From: a virus
Direction: 5' to 3' (one strand)
IMG/VR virus record: IMGVR_UViG_3300048586_000170
Coordinates: 1 to 41,494 of that record
Length of the DNA stretch: 41,494 nt
A program made the translations under genes and the position numbers. This document shows positions 29,211 through 38,492 of this stretch, piece by piece. The notes under the pieces are model-generated. The model was not told the DNA's origin and did no database searches. It saw only the letters and a program-made list of their open reading frames with translations. The first letter of the stretch is position 1. Every line of letters begins with the position of its first letter.

Positions 29211-31411
29211 CGGACGTTGCAAGCCTTGGCATCGTCGTCAAGACGCAAGGGGCCAAGGAAGCCGCCCGCGATCTTGCGCGGCTGGAAAAGGACGCCGACA
29301 AGGCCGAGCGCCGCGCCGTATCGCTGGGCAAGGCGTGGGGCATCGCGTTGGGCGCGGGCGCGGCGGCCGTCATCGTCGGCGGCGTCAAGGCGATCATCCG
29401 CAACACCATCGAGGCCGAGAAAGTACAGGCCCGGCTGGAAAATCGCGTACGCGCGCTGGGTGCGAGTTCTGTCGCCTCGGTCAAGCAGGTGGAATCCCTG
29501 GCGGACGCCCTTCAAGGCGTGTCCACGTTCGATGACGAGGCCATCAAGTCGGCGGCCACCTCGCTGCTCGCCTTCAATAACATCAAGCCGCAGAACTTCG
29601 AGCGCGCCTTGCGTGCGGCCACCGACCTCGCCGCCGACACCGGGCAGGAGTTGGAGGCCACCGCCGAGCGCATCGGCAAGGCGCTGAACAACCCGGTCAC
29701 GGCTGCGCGCGCCCTGCGCGACATCGGCATCGAACTGTCGGCCAGCCAGAAAAACGTGCTGAAAGACCTGCTCGCCACCGGCCGCGAGGCCGAAGCGCAG
29801 GCGCTGGTGCTGGCCGAACTCGAAAAGCGTTACGGCGGCGCGGCGGCAGCGGCCCGCAACACCCTGGGCGGCTCCCTGACCGCGTTGAAAGTCGCGTTCG
29901 GCAACCTGCTGGAAGGCAATGGCGGGATCAACGAGACGACGAGGGGGATCAATCAGTTTACCGACACGCTCAACAGCCCGGATGTGAGGCGCGGTGCCGA
30001 GGCTATCGTCTCCGGCGTGCTGCGCATCGGCGGGGCGCTGGCGACTCTTGTCGGGCAGTTGGCGAATGCCACGTCGGCGCTGAACGAGTTTTTCGCCGCG
30101 AACGAGAAAAAGGGGCTGAACAGCCTCGTCAACAAGCGCAACGATCTGGAAGGCCAGCTGTTTGCCGCGCAGCGGCGCAGCGGGCAGGGGCTTTCCGACG
30201 CGAACGATCCCATCGCCAAGCTACTCGGCAAGGCGTCGGGCCGCGACGGCAAGGTCAAGGCGATCAAGGCAGAGATTGCCGAGATCGACCGCGAGATCGC
30301 AGCGCGTGAACGTGCCGCCAACTCTGCCAAAAAGGCGGCGTTGGTGGAGTCTGGCGTTAACGCCGGGTTCGCGAACTTTTCCAACAACAAGCCCGGCTCC
30401 GCCCCCGGCATCGCCCCGGCCAAGGCCGGACGCTCGGGCGGCGGCTCCCGCAGCCTGCGCGACTTCCCCAACTTCGCGGCGACGGCTGCGGCCGATGCGG
30501 CGGAACTGGCCGAGGCCGAAGATCGCGCGACCGAGGCGTTCCGCGACATGCAAGCGGTGCTCGAAGGGCCGCTCGCCGTGGCCGAGCGCGACCACGTCAA
30601 GCGCGTGGACGAACTCAACGCGCTGGCGAAGGCGTCGCCGGAAGCCATGGCCGGCCTGAGCGATGCATTGGCGAAGGAAGCCCAGCTGCACGAAAAGAAC
30701 ACCGCCGCGCTGAAAAAGCGACTGGACCCGCTGGCCGAGGTGCTGGGGTTCCAGCGGCAGGAACTGGACATGATCGGCCTGTCGAACGCCGAACGGCAGG
30801 TCATGAACACCCTGCTGGACGAGGAAATCGACCTACGCGGCGCGGTTGCGCAGGCGGCACTCGCCCAGGCGCGCGCGAACGATGTCGAGGCCGAAGCCCG
30901 CCACAGGCAGATCGACATGATGGACGACTTCCGCCGCAGCGCGTCCGACGCACTGTTCGATGTGGCGATCGGCGCGAAGTCGGCCAAGGATGCCGTGAAG
31001 GACTTTTTCGACTCGCTGGCGCAGCAACTGCTGCGCGCCGCGTCCGACAACCTGGTCGCCAACCTGTTCGGCCAGACCGGTAGCAGTGGCAGCGGATCGT
31101 CGGGGAACCTCATTGCGTCGCTGTTCTCTGCCTTCCTGGGCGGCGGGCGCGCGCTGGGCGGCCCGGTATCGGCCGGCAAGCTCTACGAGGTCAACGAGCG
31201 CGGCGCGCCGGAACTGTTCGAGGCCAATGGCCGCCAGTACCTCATGCCGTCGTCGGACGGCCGCGTCACGCCCCTGCGCGGCAACGGCAGCGCCGGCAAC
31301 ACCGTGATCGTGAACTACACACTGGAAGGCCGCGTGAGTCGCGAGGTCGAGTCTCAAGTCGCGCAGCGCACCTTGTCTGCGGCCAACCGCTCGCTGGCGA
31401 GGAACCGCTGA
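29207..31411 (+). CDS. tail tape measure protein
   Basis: This 734-residue protein sets the length of the tail. By the usual rule of about 0.15 nm per residue its length implies a tail of roughly 110 nm. A hydrophobic segment (WGIALGAGAAAVIVGGVKAII, about 44-64), a long helical middle with heptad-like charges, a Pro/Gly/Ser-rich hinge near 390-410 and a C-terminal lambda-type domain (RRSASDALFDVAIGAKSA near 570, then SAANRSLARNR at the end) are seen. The start overlaps the GT stop (ATGA). Confidence 0.88.
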   Translation: MTDVASLGIVVKTQGAKEAARDLARLEKDADKAERRAVSLGKAWGIALGAGAAAVIVGGVKAIIRNTIEAEKVQARLENRVRALGASSVASVKQVESLADALQGVSTFDDEAIKSAATSLLAFNNIKPQNFERALRAATDLAADTGQELEATAERIGKALNNPVTAARALRDIGIELSASQKNVLKDLLATGREAEAQALVLAELEKRYGGAAAAARNTLGGSLTALKVAFGNLLEGNGGINETTRGINQFTDTLNSPDVRRGAEAIVSGVLRIGGALATLVGQLANATSALNEFFAANEKKGLNSLVNKRNDLEGQLFAAQRRSGQGLSDANDPIAKLLGKASGRDGKVKAIKAEIAEIDREIAARERAANSAKKAALVESGVNAGFANFSNNKPGSAPGIAPAKAGRSGGGSRSLRDFPNFAATAAADAAELAEAEDRATEAFRDMQAVLEGPLAVAERDHVKRVDELNALAKASPEAMAGLSDALAKEAQLHEKNTAALKKRLDPLAEVLGFQRQELDMIGLSNAERQVMNTLLDEEIDLRGAVAQAALAQARANDVEAEARHRQIDMMDDFRRSASDALFDVAIGAKSAKDAVKDFFDSLAQQLLRAASDNLVANLFGQTGSSGSGSSGNLIASLFSAFLGGGRALGGPVSAGKLYEVNERGAPELFEANGRQYLMPSSDGRVTPLRGNGSAGNTVIVNYTLEGRVSREVESQVAQRTLSAANRSLARNR

Positions 31412-31412
31412 C

Positions 31413-32003
31413 ATGGCGCTGATTTCGACCCGCCTGTCGACGCGGGCGGAGGCCGGCTTCGTGCAGTCCCCTGCGTTCAAGACCAACGTGCGCCAGCTGC
31501 GTTCCGGCAACGAGACGCGCAACGCCGAATGGGCCACGCCGCTGCGCCGCTACACGGCCAGTTATGCCGCGTTCGAGACTGCCGAGCGGGCGGAACTGGT
31601 CGGCTGCCAAATGGCCTGCCGCGGGCAGCTGCACGACTTCCTGTTTCGGGACTGGCTTGACTTCCGGGTGACCGGCCAGAGCCTGGGCGTGGCCCCCAGC
31701 GGCACCACCGCCGTCCAACTGGTGCGCACCTACACGTTCGGGTCCGAGACCCTGACCCGCACCGTCAAGCGCCCGGTGTCCGGCAGCGTGACCGTGTACC
31801 AGGCCGGCGTGGCGAAAGCCGGCACCGTCGACACCGCGACCGGCCTGTTCACCCCGTCGACCGCATGGTCGGCCGGGCAGGCACTGACCGCCGATTTCGA
31901 CTTCGACGTGCGCGTGCGCTTCGCCAACGACTTCGTGGAGTTCACGCTCCCGCATCGCGACGTGGCGCAGGTGCAGGTCGAACTGATCGAGGTGCGCGAG
32001 TGA
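31413..32003 (+). CDS. distal tail protein (DUF2460)
   Basis: This encodes 196 residues. RYTASYAAFETAERAELVGCQMACRGQLHDFLFRD (about 47-81), then DWLDFRVTGQSLG and a C-terminal beta region (DVRVRFANDFVEFTLPHRDVAQVQVELIEVRE) match DUF2460 proteins, the first ring at the tail tip in GTA-like siphoviruses. It links the tube to the hub proteins encoded next. Confidence 0.82.
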   Translation: MALISTRLSTRAEAGFVQSPAFKTNVRQLRSGNETRNAEWATPLRRYTASYAAFETAERAELVGCQMACRGQLHDFLFRDWLDFRVTGQSLGVAPSGTTAVQLVRTYTFGSETLTRTVKRPVSGSVTVYQAGVAKAGTVDTATGLFTPSTAWSAGQALTADFDFDVRVRFANDFVEFTLPHRDVAQVQVELIEVRE

Positions 32004-32875
32004 GTCGTGCCATCTCGATTGCGTTGCAGTCGCACCTAGATACGCGCGTCACCACGTATTGCCTGCTGCTGAAAATCACGCCGGTCGATGGCCCTGCGTT
32101 CGGCCTGACGACGCTGGACGTGGCGCTGACCTATTCCGGCACGGATTACGTGGCCGCGCGCGGGTTCAACGATTCCGCCATTGCGTCGAGCGAAGGGCAG
32201 GGCGTGGACAACGCCGAGGCGGAAGTCCTGATCGCTGATCCGGCAGAGCTTGGCATCACGCTGGAACAGGTCAACTCCGGTTATCTGGACGATGCCGGCT
32301 GGGTCATGTACCTGGTCAACTATGAATCGCTTGGGCAGGGTCACGTCATCGTCGGCAGTGGCCGAGTGGGCGAGATTCGCAGCATGGACGGCCTGCTAGG
32401 CGCGGTCGAACTGCGGTCGTGGTCGCAACTTTGCAAGCAAAAGTCCGTGCTGTGGCCGACGTCCATGACGTGCCTTGCCACGTTCGGGGATGCGACCACC
32501 GGCTGCGGCGCATCGCTGACATGGACGGCCACGCAGACCGTCACCAGCATCGGCGCGGAGGCCGACCGGCAATTCACCGCATCCGCCCTGTCAGGCGCGA
32601 CCGGCTACTACGGCGGCGGCCTTGTCGAATGGATCAGCGGCGACAACGCGGGCCGGTCGTATGAAGTCGAACTGTTCACCACGGGCGGCGTTGTCGGGTT
32701 GGCGCATCCCTGCGGCTTTGAGGTGCAGGTAGGCGACACCTTCAAGATTCGGCAGGACTGCGCAAAGACCTTTGCGGCCTGCCAAGCCTACGGGCAGACC
32801 TTGAACTTCCGTGGCCTGCCGCGCCTGCCGGTTGCCGATGGCGACGGCCTGCAAACCCCGGGCAACCTGTTGTGA
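32000..32875 (+). CDS. tail tip protein (DUF2163/BR0599 family)
   Basis: This 291-residue protein starts from the GTG at 32000 overlapping the DUF2460 stop. The N-terminal two thirds fit DUF2163 (HLDTRVTTYCLLLKITPVDG; GFNDSAIASSEGQGVDNAE). The last third, with a Cys pattern (C near 200, CGFEVQVGDTF, DCAKTFAACQAYG), fits the BR0599 C-terminal domain, ending FRGLPRLP. It forms part of the tail tip and carries the peptidase and hub. Confidence 0.82.
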   Translation: MSRAISIALQSHLDTRVTTYCLLLKITPVDGPAFGLTTLDVALTYSGTDYVAARGFNDSAIASSEGQGVDNAEAEVLIADPAELGITLEQVNSGYLDDAGWVMYLVNYESLGQGHVIVGSGRVGEIRSMDGLLGAVELRSWSQLCKQKSVLWPTSMTCLATFGDATTGCGASLTWTATQTVTSIGAEADRQFTASALSGATGYYGGGLVEWISGDNAGRSYEVELFTTGGVVGLAHPCGFEVQVGDTFKIRQDCAKTFAACQAYGQTLNFRGLPRLPVADGDGLQTPGNLL

Positions 32876-33312
32876 GGATTCTAGGCGAGGCGTTCAGCGA
32901 CGCGGAAAAGTCTGCGTCGCTGGCGGAAGCGCGGGCGTGCATCGGCATCCAGTGGCGGCACCGTGGCCGGCAGGGCTTGCCGTGGGGGCACAACGTCGGC
33001 CTGGACTGCATCGGCCTTGCCATGCGCGCGGTCGTCGCCGCTGGCCGCCATGTGCGCGATCTGGACGCCTACGGGCGCGACCCGGACGGCACCCTAATTG
33101 GGCACCTTGATGCCCATTTGGGGCCACAAACGGCCCATCTGGGGCCGTGTTCGCTGCTGTTGTTCCAGTTCGCCAAGCAACCCCGCCACGTCGCCCTGCT
33201 GTCCGAGGTCAACACCTTGATTCATTGCTACGACGGCGGCCCGCGATGCGTGGTCGAACATGCCTTTGACGCGCAGTGGCGCAAGCGCGTCGTCGCGGGG
33301 TGGGCGCTGTGA
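32872..33312 (+). CDS. NlpC/P60-like tail tip peptidase
   Basis: This encodes 146 residues from a GTG at 32872. GHNVGLDCIGLAM (about 39-51) has the catalytic Cys (46) in the DC-x-GL setting of NlpC/P60 enzymes, and the RHVALLSEVNTLIHCY region (about 104-119) supplies the His. It should cut peptidoglycan cross-links to help DNA entry. A short repeat AHLGPQTAHLGPC lies between. In this gene order it always sits between the DUF2163 and hub genes. Confidence 0.78.
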   Translation: MRILGEAFSDAEKSASLAEARACIGIQWRHRGRQGLPWGHNVGLDCIGLAMRAVVAAGRHVRDLDAYGRDPDGTLIGHLDAHLGPQTAHLGPCSLLLFQFAKQPRHVALLSEVNTLIHCYDGGPRCVVEHAFDAQWRKRVVAGWAL

Positions 33313-36300
33313 GCAAGGGCACCATCGGCACCTTCCTTGGCGCAGGTATCGGCTTCCTGATCGGCGGCCCCGCTGGCGCGCAAATCGGCGCGCTAATCGG
33401 CGGCGCGGTCGGGTCGTCCTTCGACACCATCGAAGGCCGCAAGGTCGGGGAAATGTCGTCGCCTCGCGCGCAGGAGGGCGAACCCATCCCGTTGACCTTC
33501 GGCAGTGCCCGCGTGACGGGCCGGCTGATGTCAACCGGCGCGCCGGTCATCGTCACGGAATCCGAAGGCGGCAAGGGTGGCCCGAAGGTCGAGAACGAAA
33601 CCGCCTACCTGTCGTATTCGATCCTGATTTGTGAGTCGTCGGAGCTTCGGGATAGCTCGATCACCGACATCCTGATGGTGATCGAAAACAACAAAATTGT
33701 TTACGACATGCGGGCATCGCCTGCGGTGTCTGCGGCGGATTCCGCCAAGTGGAAGCAGAACAAGGTCTTTTACTTCGGCGGCGAGTCGCAGGGCGTTGAC
33801 CCAACCGAGCAAATGATCCACGGCAGCGGCAACGTGCCGGCGTATCGCGGCATCGCCCGCATGGTCGTCACGGACGAGGATGTGACCCAGCACGGCGGTT
33901 CGATTCCGACGTATGAATTTGTCACGACGCAATGTGACATCGAAAGCCCGTATTTCCTGCTGGTCACGGGCGCGGCGATCACTGGTGGCGATCCGGTCTT
34001 TGCCGAGGCCGAGGCCACGGAACCGCTCGCGTTCACCGGCATTGCCCAATCCACGGGCGCGGACATCTTGAACGCCGTACCAGGATTCTACGATGGCGTA
34101 TGGGTTGTCGCCGGCAACGAGGAGGCGCGCGTTTCCTACGACGAGCGCGACACGTGGCCCGCGCTGGCGAACGATCATGATGCATACGGACAGATCGCAG
34201 CCGGCCCGTTCGGCTGGCTGCTGGCCGCCGCAGCAGGGCCAGCGAGCTTTTACGACCTGACCGCGAAGGCGGCCAGCATTGAAGATGGCTTCACGTCATA
34301 CGCCTTTGAGGCTGAGAACCCGCCCGGGACAACCTTCCGCGCGAACGGCGAAGAATCGCTTATGTGCCGCTACACAGGCGGCTACTACTGGCTGGACATC
34401 GGCGCGCAGGGCGAGCTTGTCAAGACATCTGGGCTTGGCGACCCGTTGCAGGTTGTTTACTACCACGCGAACAACACGGAAGCGGCGGCGTTTTGGGATA
34501 TCGAGGTATTCGACGGCGCAGTGTACGCGGCGGTCGCGTGGAACCGCATCACGCCACGCGCGCAGGTTCGGCGGTCGAATGACGGCGGCGTGACGTGGCC
34601 GGATGTCATCATTGACAAGGCGATCACCGATGCTGACGCGCCGCTGCAATTGCAGGCGGGCGGCGATGTGCTGCTGGTGCATTGTCGCGGCGACGGTCAC
34701 GTGTGGACGAGCGTTGACGGCTTCGCATCGTCGCACGCAACCGGCATCGGCGGCGACCGCACTGCGAATGTTCCGATACAGGCGCATCTTGGCATCGGGC
34801 GGCATATCGCCTACGCGCCTAACGGCAAGTTTTACATGATTAGTCGGCAGAACACGACGACTCCATCCATCGGGGATAAGTGCGTTTATACCGAAGACGG
34901 GCTGACGTTCAGCGCGCCTGTATCGCTGCCGATCAAAAACCTATACGGCATCGCAGCCAGCGACGGCACGTTTTACACCCCGCCAGATGACATCCTCCTG
35001 CCGGACGTTGACGATTTCAGCATTGATCCGGTCACCGGCACCGTGCGCGGCCCGACACGTGTCGCCCTAGATTGCGCGCCTAGCCTGTCGAGCATCGTTG
35101 ACAAGCTGGACGCCCGCGCCGGCATCCCCAGCGCGAACACCATTACCACGGCGCTGGACGCCATTGAGGTTCCAGGCTACGCCGTCGATCAGTTCATGAC
35201 CGTGGCCGAAGCGAAGGAACCGCTGCGGCAGGTTTACTTTTTCGACTGCCCGGAATACGACGACGCGATCCGCTACCGCCTGCGTGGCGGCGCTACTGAT
35301 TTCACCGTTGACCCCAACGACCTGATCGTTGGCGAGGAGGCTACCGAAAAGGGCGTGCGCGGGCAGACGGTCGAGTTCCCGAAGCGGTTGCACGTCCAGT
35401 ACGTTGACCCGGCGACCGGCTACAAGCCGATGAAACAAACGGCGGAACGCATTTCGCCGGACATCCGCGTCAAGGGCGAATTGGTCGCGGGCGCGAACAT
35501 CACGCTGGACGCGGATACCGCAAAGCAGGCCGCCGACATCGGGCTGAAGACCGCATGGACGGAACGCGAGGATAGCCGCGACATCATCCTGCCGATGGAC
35601 TACTTCGCGGACGCCATCGCCGCGCACACCTTCACGCTGGACGGGCGGCGCTACCGCATCACCGACATGCGCGTCGAGGCCGGCGCGATCTATATCGAAT
35701 CCAAGTACGACCGGATCAGCGCCTATTCCAGCGCAGCCACCGGCACCGTTGGGCCGACGCCGGGGGCCGGCTCTACCCTGTCCGGCCCGACCGCATCCGC
35801 GATCATGAACCTGCCAGTCCTGCGCGATACCGACGACAACGCCGGCATCTACTGGGCAGCGGCGGGGTTGCTGGACACATGGCCTGGCGCGCAACTGCAA
35901 CTGTCACGCGACGGCATGACGTTCAGCAACAATGTGAGGGTCACGCAATCGGCCACGATGGGCGTGTTGACGGCCAGCCTTGCCAGCGCCAGCCGCTACG
36001 GCATGGACAACACGAATACGCTATCCGTGCGCGTGACTGCGACGGGCGGCGCGCTGGACTCGACGGACTACGACGGGCTGTTGGCCGGCGACAACGCGGC
36101 GGCGATCCTGTATGCAGATGGCACGGCGGAAATCGTGCAATTCCAGACCGCGACGGAAACCGCGCCGGGGGAATACGACCTGACCGGCCTGCTGCGCGGG
36201 CGCAAGGATACCGTTGCTGGCGCACATGCCGTTGACGCGCAATTCGTGCTGCTGGACGAAAAAGTCCGGTTTGTCGGCCTGCGCGCCGATGATCTTGGGA

Positions 36301-38099
36301 AGACCTTGACGTTCCGCGCCGTGTCGATCAACACGCCTGCCGCGTCGAACGCCACGCAAACCCTGACCGTGACCACGCTTGAAAGCCTACGCGAGTGGGC
36401 GCCCTACAACATCACCGTATCGTCTGACGGGGATGGCGGGTACTGCATCGAATGGATCGGACGCGCGCGGCTGGGGTCGTCCGTCACCCCGATTCATTCG
36501 CAATGGTTCGAGGGCTACCGCGTAACATTCACCGTCGCGGGTGTCACGCAAACGGTGGACACCACCGATCAGGAATTGTGTGTCGATGCCGACACGCTTA
36601 CCGGATGGTTCGGCAGCAGCTACGGCTTGCCGCAGGTGACGGTGCAGACGCGTTCCCGCGTGCCGACTGTCGAGGCGACCCCAGGGGAGCCGACATACGA
36701 GGATGAACCGCTCGATTTCACCATCGCCGGCAATATCCCCGATTGGTGCGTCGGCGTGCCGATGCGGCTCTACTGCGGGCCAGCCACAAGCCTGCGCGCG
36801 GCTGGCCCGTTCCAAGCCTACGGCGGACTGTGGGATGCCACATTCTACGGCCTCGCACTGCCGGGAATCTTCGGCATTGGCGACAATCGCGGCTCGTGCT
36901 TCCTGACGGGCCTGCCGCATACCGCAGGCACGTACACCACCGACTTGGATTTCGTGGCAACCGGCCCAACCGGCGCATCCACCGGCACGGACACCATCGC
37001 GCAGTCCGTCACCATCGCCGCCGCGCCGACCTACAGTTACATGGATTGGGGCAAGCACCGCCCGAATACCGATACGTACATCTGCCAAGACCTGCAAACT
37101 GCCGACTGCGGGCCGTCCGGCATCGGACAGCAGATCAGCATCGGCGGCGCAAGCACCGGCAAAGTGGCGTGCGCCTATGTGGTGTCCGGCCTGACGGGCG
37201 GCGGCTCTGTCTCGCTGGCCGTGGTCGCGGCCACCGAGGGAACCGGCATCGGCTACGGCGTTGCGGGCGTCTATACCTATAGCGTTGGGAATGGCACGTA
37301 CATCATCGAACTGGACGCGGACACGGGCGCGATTGCCGTCCGCGATTCCGGCTCGACGCTGGACACCGACACGCTGGCGCTGACCTACGCCTACGATGGG
37401 GAATACCGGTTCGGCTGGGCCACCTCCGTTCCTGCGCCTGGGGCGGTTATCCAGTGCAACATGGGCAATACGGCGTGGCCGTTCGCGCTGACGGGCGGAT
37501 ACGGCGGGATGCCGATGCCCAGCGTGATTTTCCCGGCAGGCTTCGACCCCGCCAGCGCGTCCAGCACCAGCACCTATGTATTGAGCGGAACGGATAGCCC
37601 AACGTCAGCCAGCACGCCCCCGGGCGGCGCTGGCGGCACCGGCATCATCCATGCGGACGTGGGCAAGTCCAGCGGGCAATACCGCTATCAAATTTCCGCG
37701 TTGGGCGGCAGCGGAACTAAGCGCGTGGGCCTGTGCCAGTCCGGCGAAACGGACGTGCTGGGCGAGGGCTTGAACAGCATCGGCGTGCGCGATGCGACCA
37801 CCTCTGACCGGAATTACCTTGTCGCATGGAACTTCGGCACCGCTACCGAGGTGCGCTTCTCGTCCAGCGGTAGCCATAGCCGGTTGAACTCCGTGCGCTT
37901 CGGCGTGGATTTCGCGGCTGGCACCGTCGAGATTTGGATACTTGCAAACATGGACACGGGCGGCGAGTGGGAGTTGTTGACCACGCTTTCCGGCCTGCCC
38001 GCTGGCACCTACTACCCCGCAGGCTACGGTGCTGGCAGCACCATAACGCTGACCCCACAACCCGATGGCCCCCCGGGCTATTCCGACTGGACGCGATAA
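33309..38099 (+). CDS. tail hub / host specificity protein with inserted propeller
   Basis: This 1596-residue protein has a glycine-zipper-like start (GAGIGFLIGGPAGAQIG, then ALIGGAVG), followed by a hub domain as in GTA-type tail proteins (SSPRAQEGEPIPLTFGSARVTG near 53). After SIPTYEFVTTQ (about 206) comes a roughly 380-residue insertion with Asp-box motifs: SYDERDTW (near 276), SNDGGVTW (near 422) and YTEDGLTF (near 527). The hub then resumes at APSLSSIVDKLDARAG (near 590) and continues through VPGYAVDQ. The C-terminal 400 residues contain two beta domains of concanavalin/SPRY type (NNNTGTYIIELD-like strands; VEIWILANMDTGGEWELLTTL). It organises the tail tip and probably binds the host surface. 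GTG start overlaps the peptidase stop. Confidence 0.82.
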   Translation: MSKGTIGTFLGAGIGFLIGGPAGAQIGALIGGAVGSSFDTIEGRKVGEMSSPRAQEGEPIPLTFGSARVTGRLMSTGAPVIVTESEGGKGGPKVENETAYLSYSILICESSELRDSSITDILMVIENNKIVYDMRASPAVSAADSAKWKQNKVFYFGGESQGVDPTEQMIHGSGNVPAYRGIARMVVTDEDVTQHGGSIPTYEFVTTQCDIESPYFLLVTGAAITGGDPVFAEAEATEPLAFTGIAQSTGADILNAVPGFYDGVWVVAGNEEARVSYDERDTWPALANDHDAYGQIAAGPFGWLLAAAAGPASFYDLTAKAASIEDGFTSYAFEAENPPGTTFRANGEESLMCRYTGGYYWLDIGAQGELVKTSGLGDPLQVVYYHANNTEAAAFWDIEVFDGAVYAAVAWNRITPRAQVRRSNDGGVTWPDVIIDKAITDADAPLQLQAGGDVLLVHCRGDGHVWTSVDGFASSHATGIGGDRTANVPIQAHLGIGRHIAYAPNGKFYMISRQNTTTPSIGDKCVYTEDGLTFSAPVSLPIKNLYGIAASDGTFYTPPDDILLPDVDDFSIDPVTGTVRGPTRVALDCAPSLSSIVDKLDARAGIPSANTITTALDAIEVPGYAVDQFMTVAEAKEPLRQVYFFDCPEYDDAIRYRLRGGATDFTVDPNDLIVGEEATEKGVRGQTVEFPKRLHVQYVDPATGYKPMKQTAERISPDIRVKGELVAGANITLDADTAKQAADIGLKTAWTEREDSRDIILPMDYFADAIAAHTFTLDGRRYRITDMRVEAGAIYIESKYDRISAYSSAATGTVGPTPGAGSTLSGPTASAIMNLPVLRDTDDNAGIYWAAAGLLDTWPGAQLQLSRDGMTFSNNVRVTQSATMGVLTASLASASRYGMDNTNTLSVRVTATGGALDSTDYDGLLAGDNAAAILYADGTAEIVQFQTATETAPGEYDLTGLLRGRKDTVAGAHAVDAQFVLLDEKVRFVGLRADDLGKTLTFRAVSINTPAASNATQTLTVTTLESLREWAPYNITVSSDGDGGYCIEWIGRARLGSSVTPIHSQWFEGYRVTFTVAGVTQTVDTTDQELCVDADTLTGWFGSSYGLPQVTVQTRSRVPTVEATPGEPTYEDEPLDFTIAGNIPDWCVGVPMRLYCGPATSLRAAGPFQAYGGLWDATFYGLALPGIFGIGDNRGSCFLTGLPHTAGTYTTDLDFVATGPTGASTGTDTIAQSVTIAAAPTYSYMDWGKHRPNTDTYICQDLQTADCGPSGIGQQISIGGASTGKVACAYVVSGLTGGGSVSLAVVAATEGTGIGYGVAGVYTYSVGNGTYIIELDADTGAIAVRDSGSTLDTDTLALTYAYDGEYRFGWATSVPAPGAVIQCNMGNTAWPFALTGGYGGMPMPSVIFPAGFDPASASSTSTYVLSGTDSPTSASTPPGGAGGTGIIHADVGKSSGQYRYQISALGGSGTKRVGLCQSGETDVLGEGLNSIGVRDATTSDRNYLVAWNFGTATEVRFSSSGSHSRLNSVRFGVDFAAGTVEIWILANMDTGGEWELLTTLSGLPAGTYYPAGYGAGSTITLTPQPDGPPGYSDWTR

Positions 38100-38102
38100 C
38101 GC

Positions 38103-38483
38103 ATGGCAACTGAAACGTATACCGGCCTGACATTGCAGGAAGCCGGCAGCCTGCAAACCGACGCGCTGCAAAACGCGGAACTTAACCTGTTCGGCCCCGC
38201 GATTGCCGGCAACGTCACCCGCGAGTTTGCGACGGACGCGAACATCACGCTGACCAGCGCGGAATACTGGACAAGCTGCATCACGTTCACCGACTCGCCC
38301 AGCACACTGACCGCAGGCCGCGACGTGGTGTTCCCCGCCGCGTTCCCGCACATCGTTTGCGTGAACAGCACGGCGCAGACGTTGACGTTCAAGAAAAGCG
38401 GACAAAGCGGGGTCACGCTCGCCGCTGGCGCAACGTGCCTTGTTGCATCCGGCCCCACCGATGTTGTCAAGGTCATCAGCTAA
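38103..38483 (+). CDS. small tail protein, function unknown
   Basis: This 126-residue beta-rich protein has many Thr and Ala (NITLTSAEYWTSCITF, GVTLAAGATCLVASGPTDVVKV). Similar short proteins that end with a VTLAAGxTxxV strand are seen beside tail fibre genes of phages. It may be an adaptor or the cap for the SGNH protein. The start follows the hub stop by 3 nt. Confidence 0.55.
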   Translation: MATETYTGLTLQEAGSLQTDALQNAELNLFGPAIAGNVTREFATDANITLTSAEYWTSCITFTDSPSTLTAGRDVVFPAAFPHIVCVNSTAQTLTFKKSGQSGVTLAAGATCLVASGPTDVVKVIS

Positions 38484-38492
38484 GGAATCATC

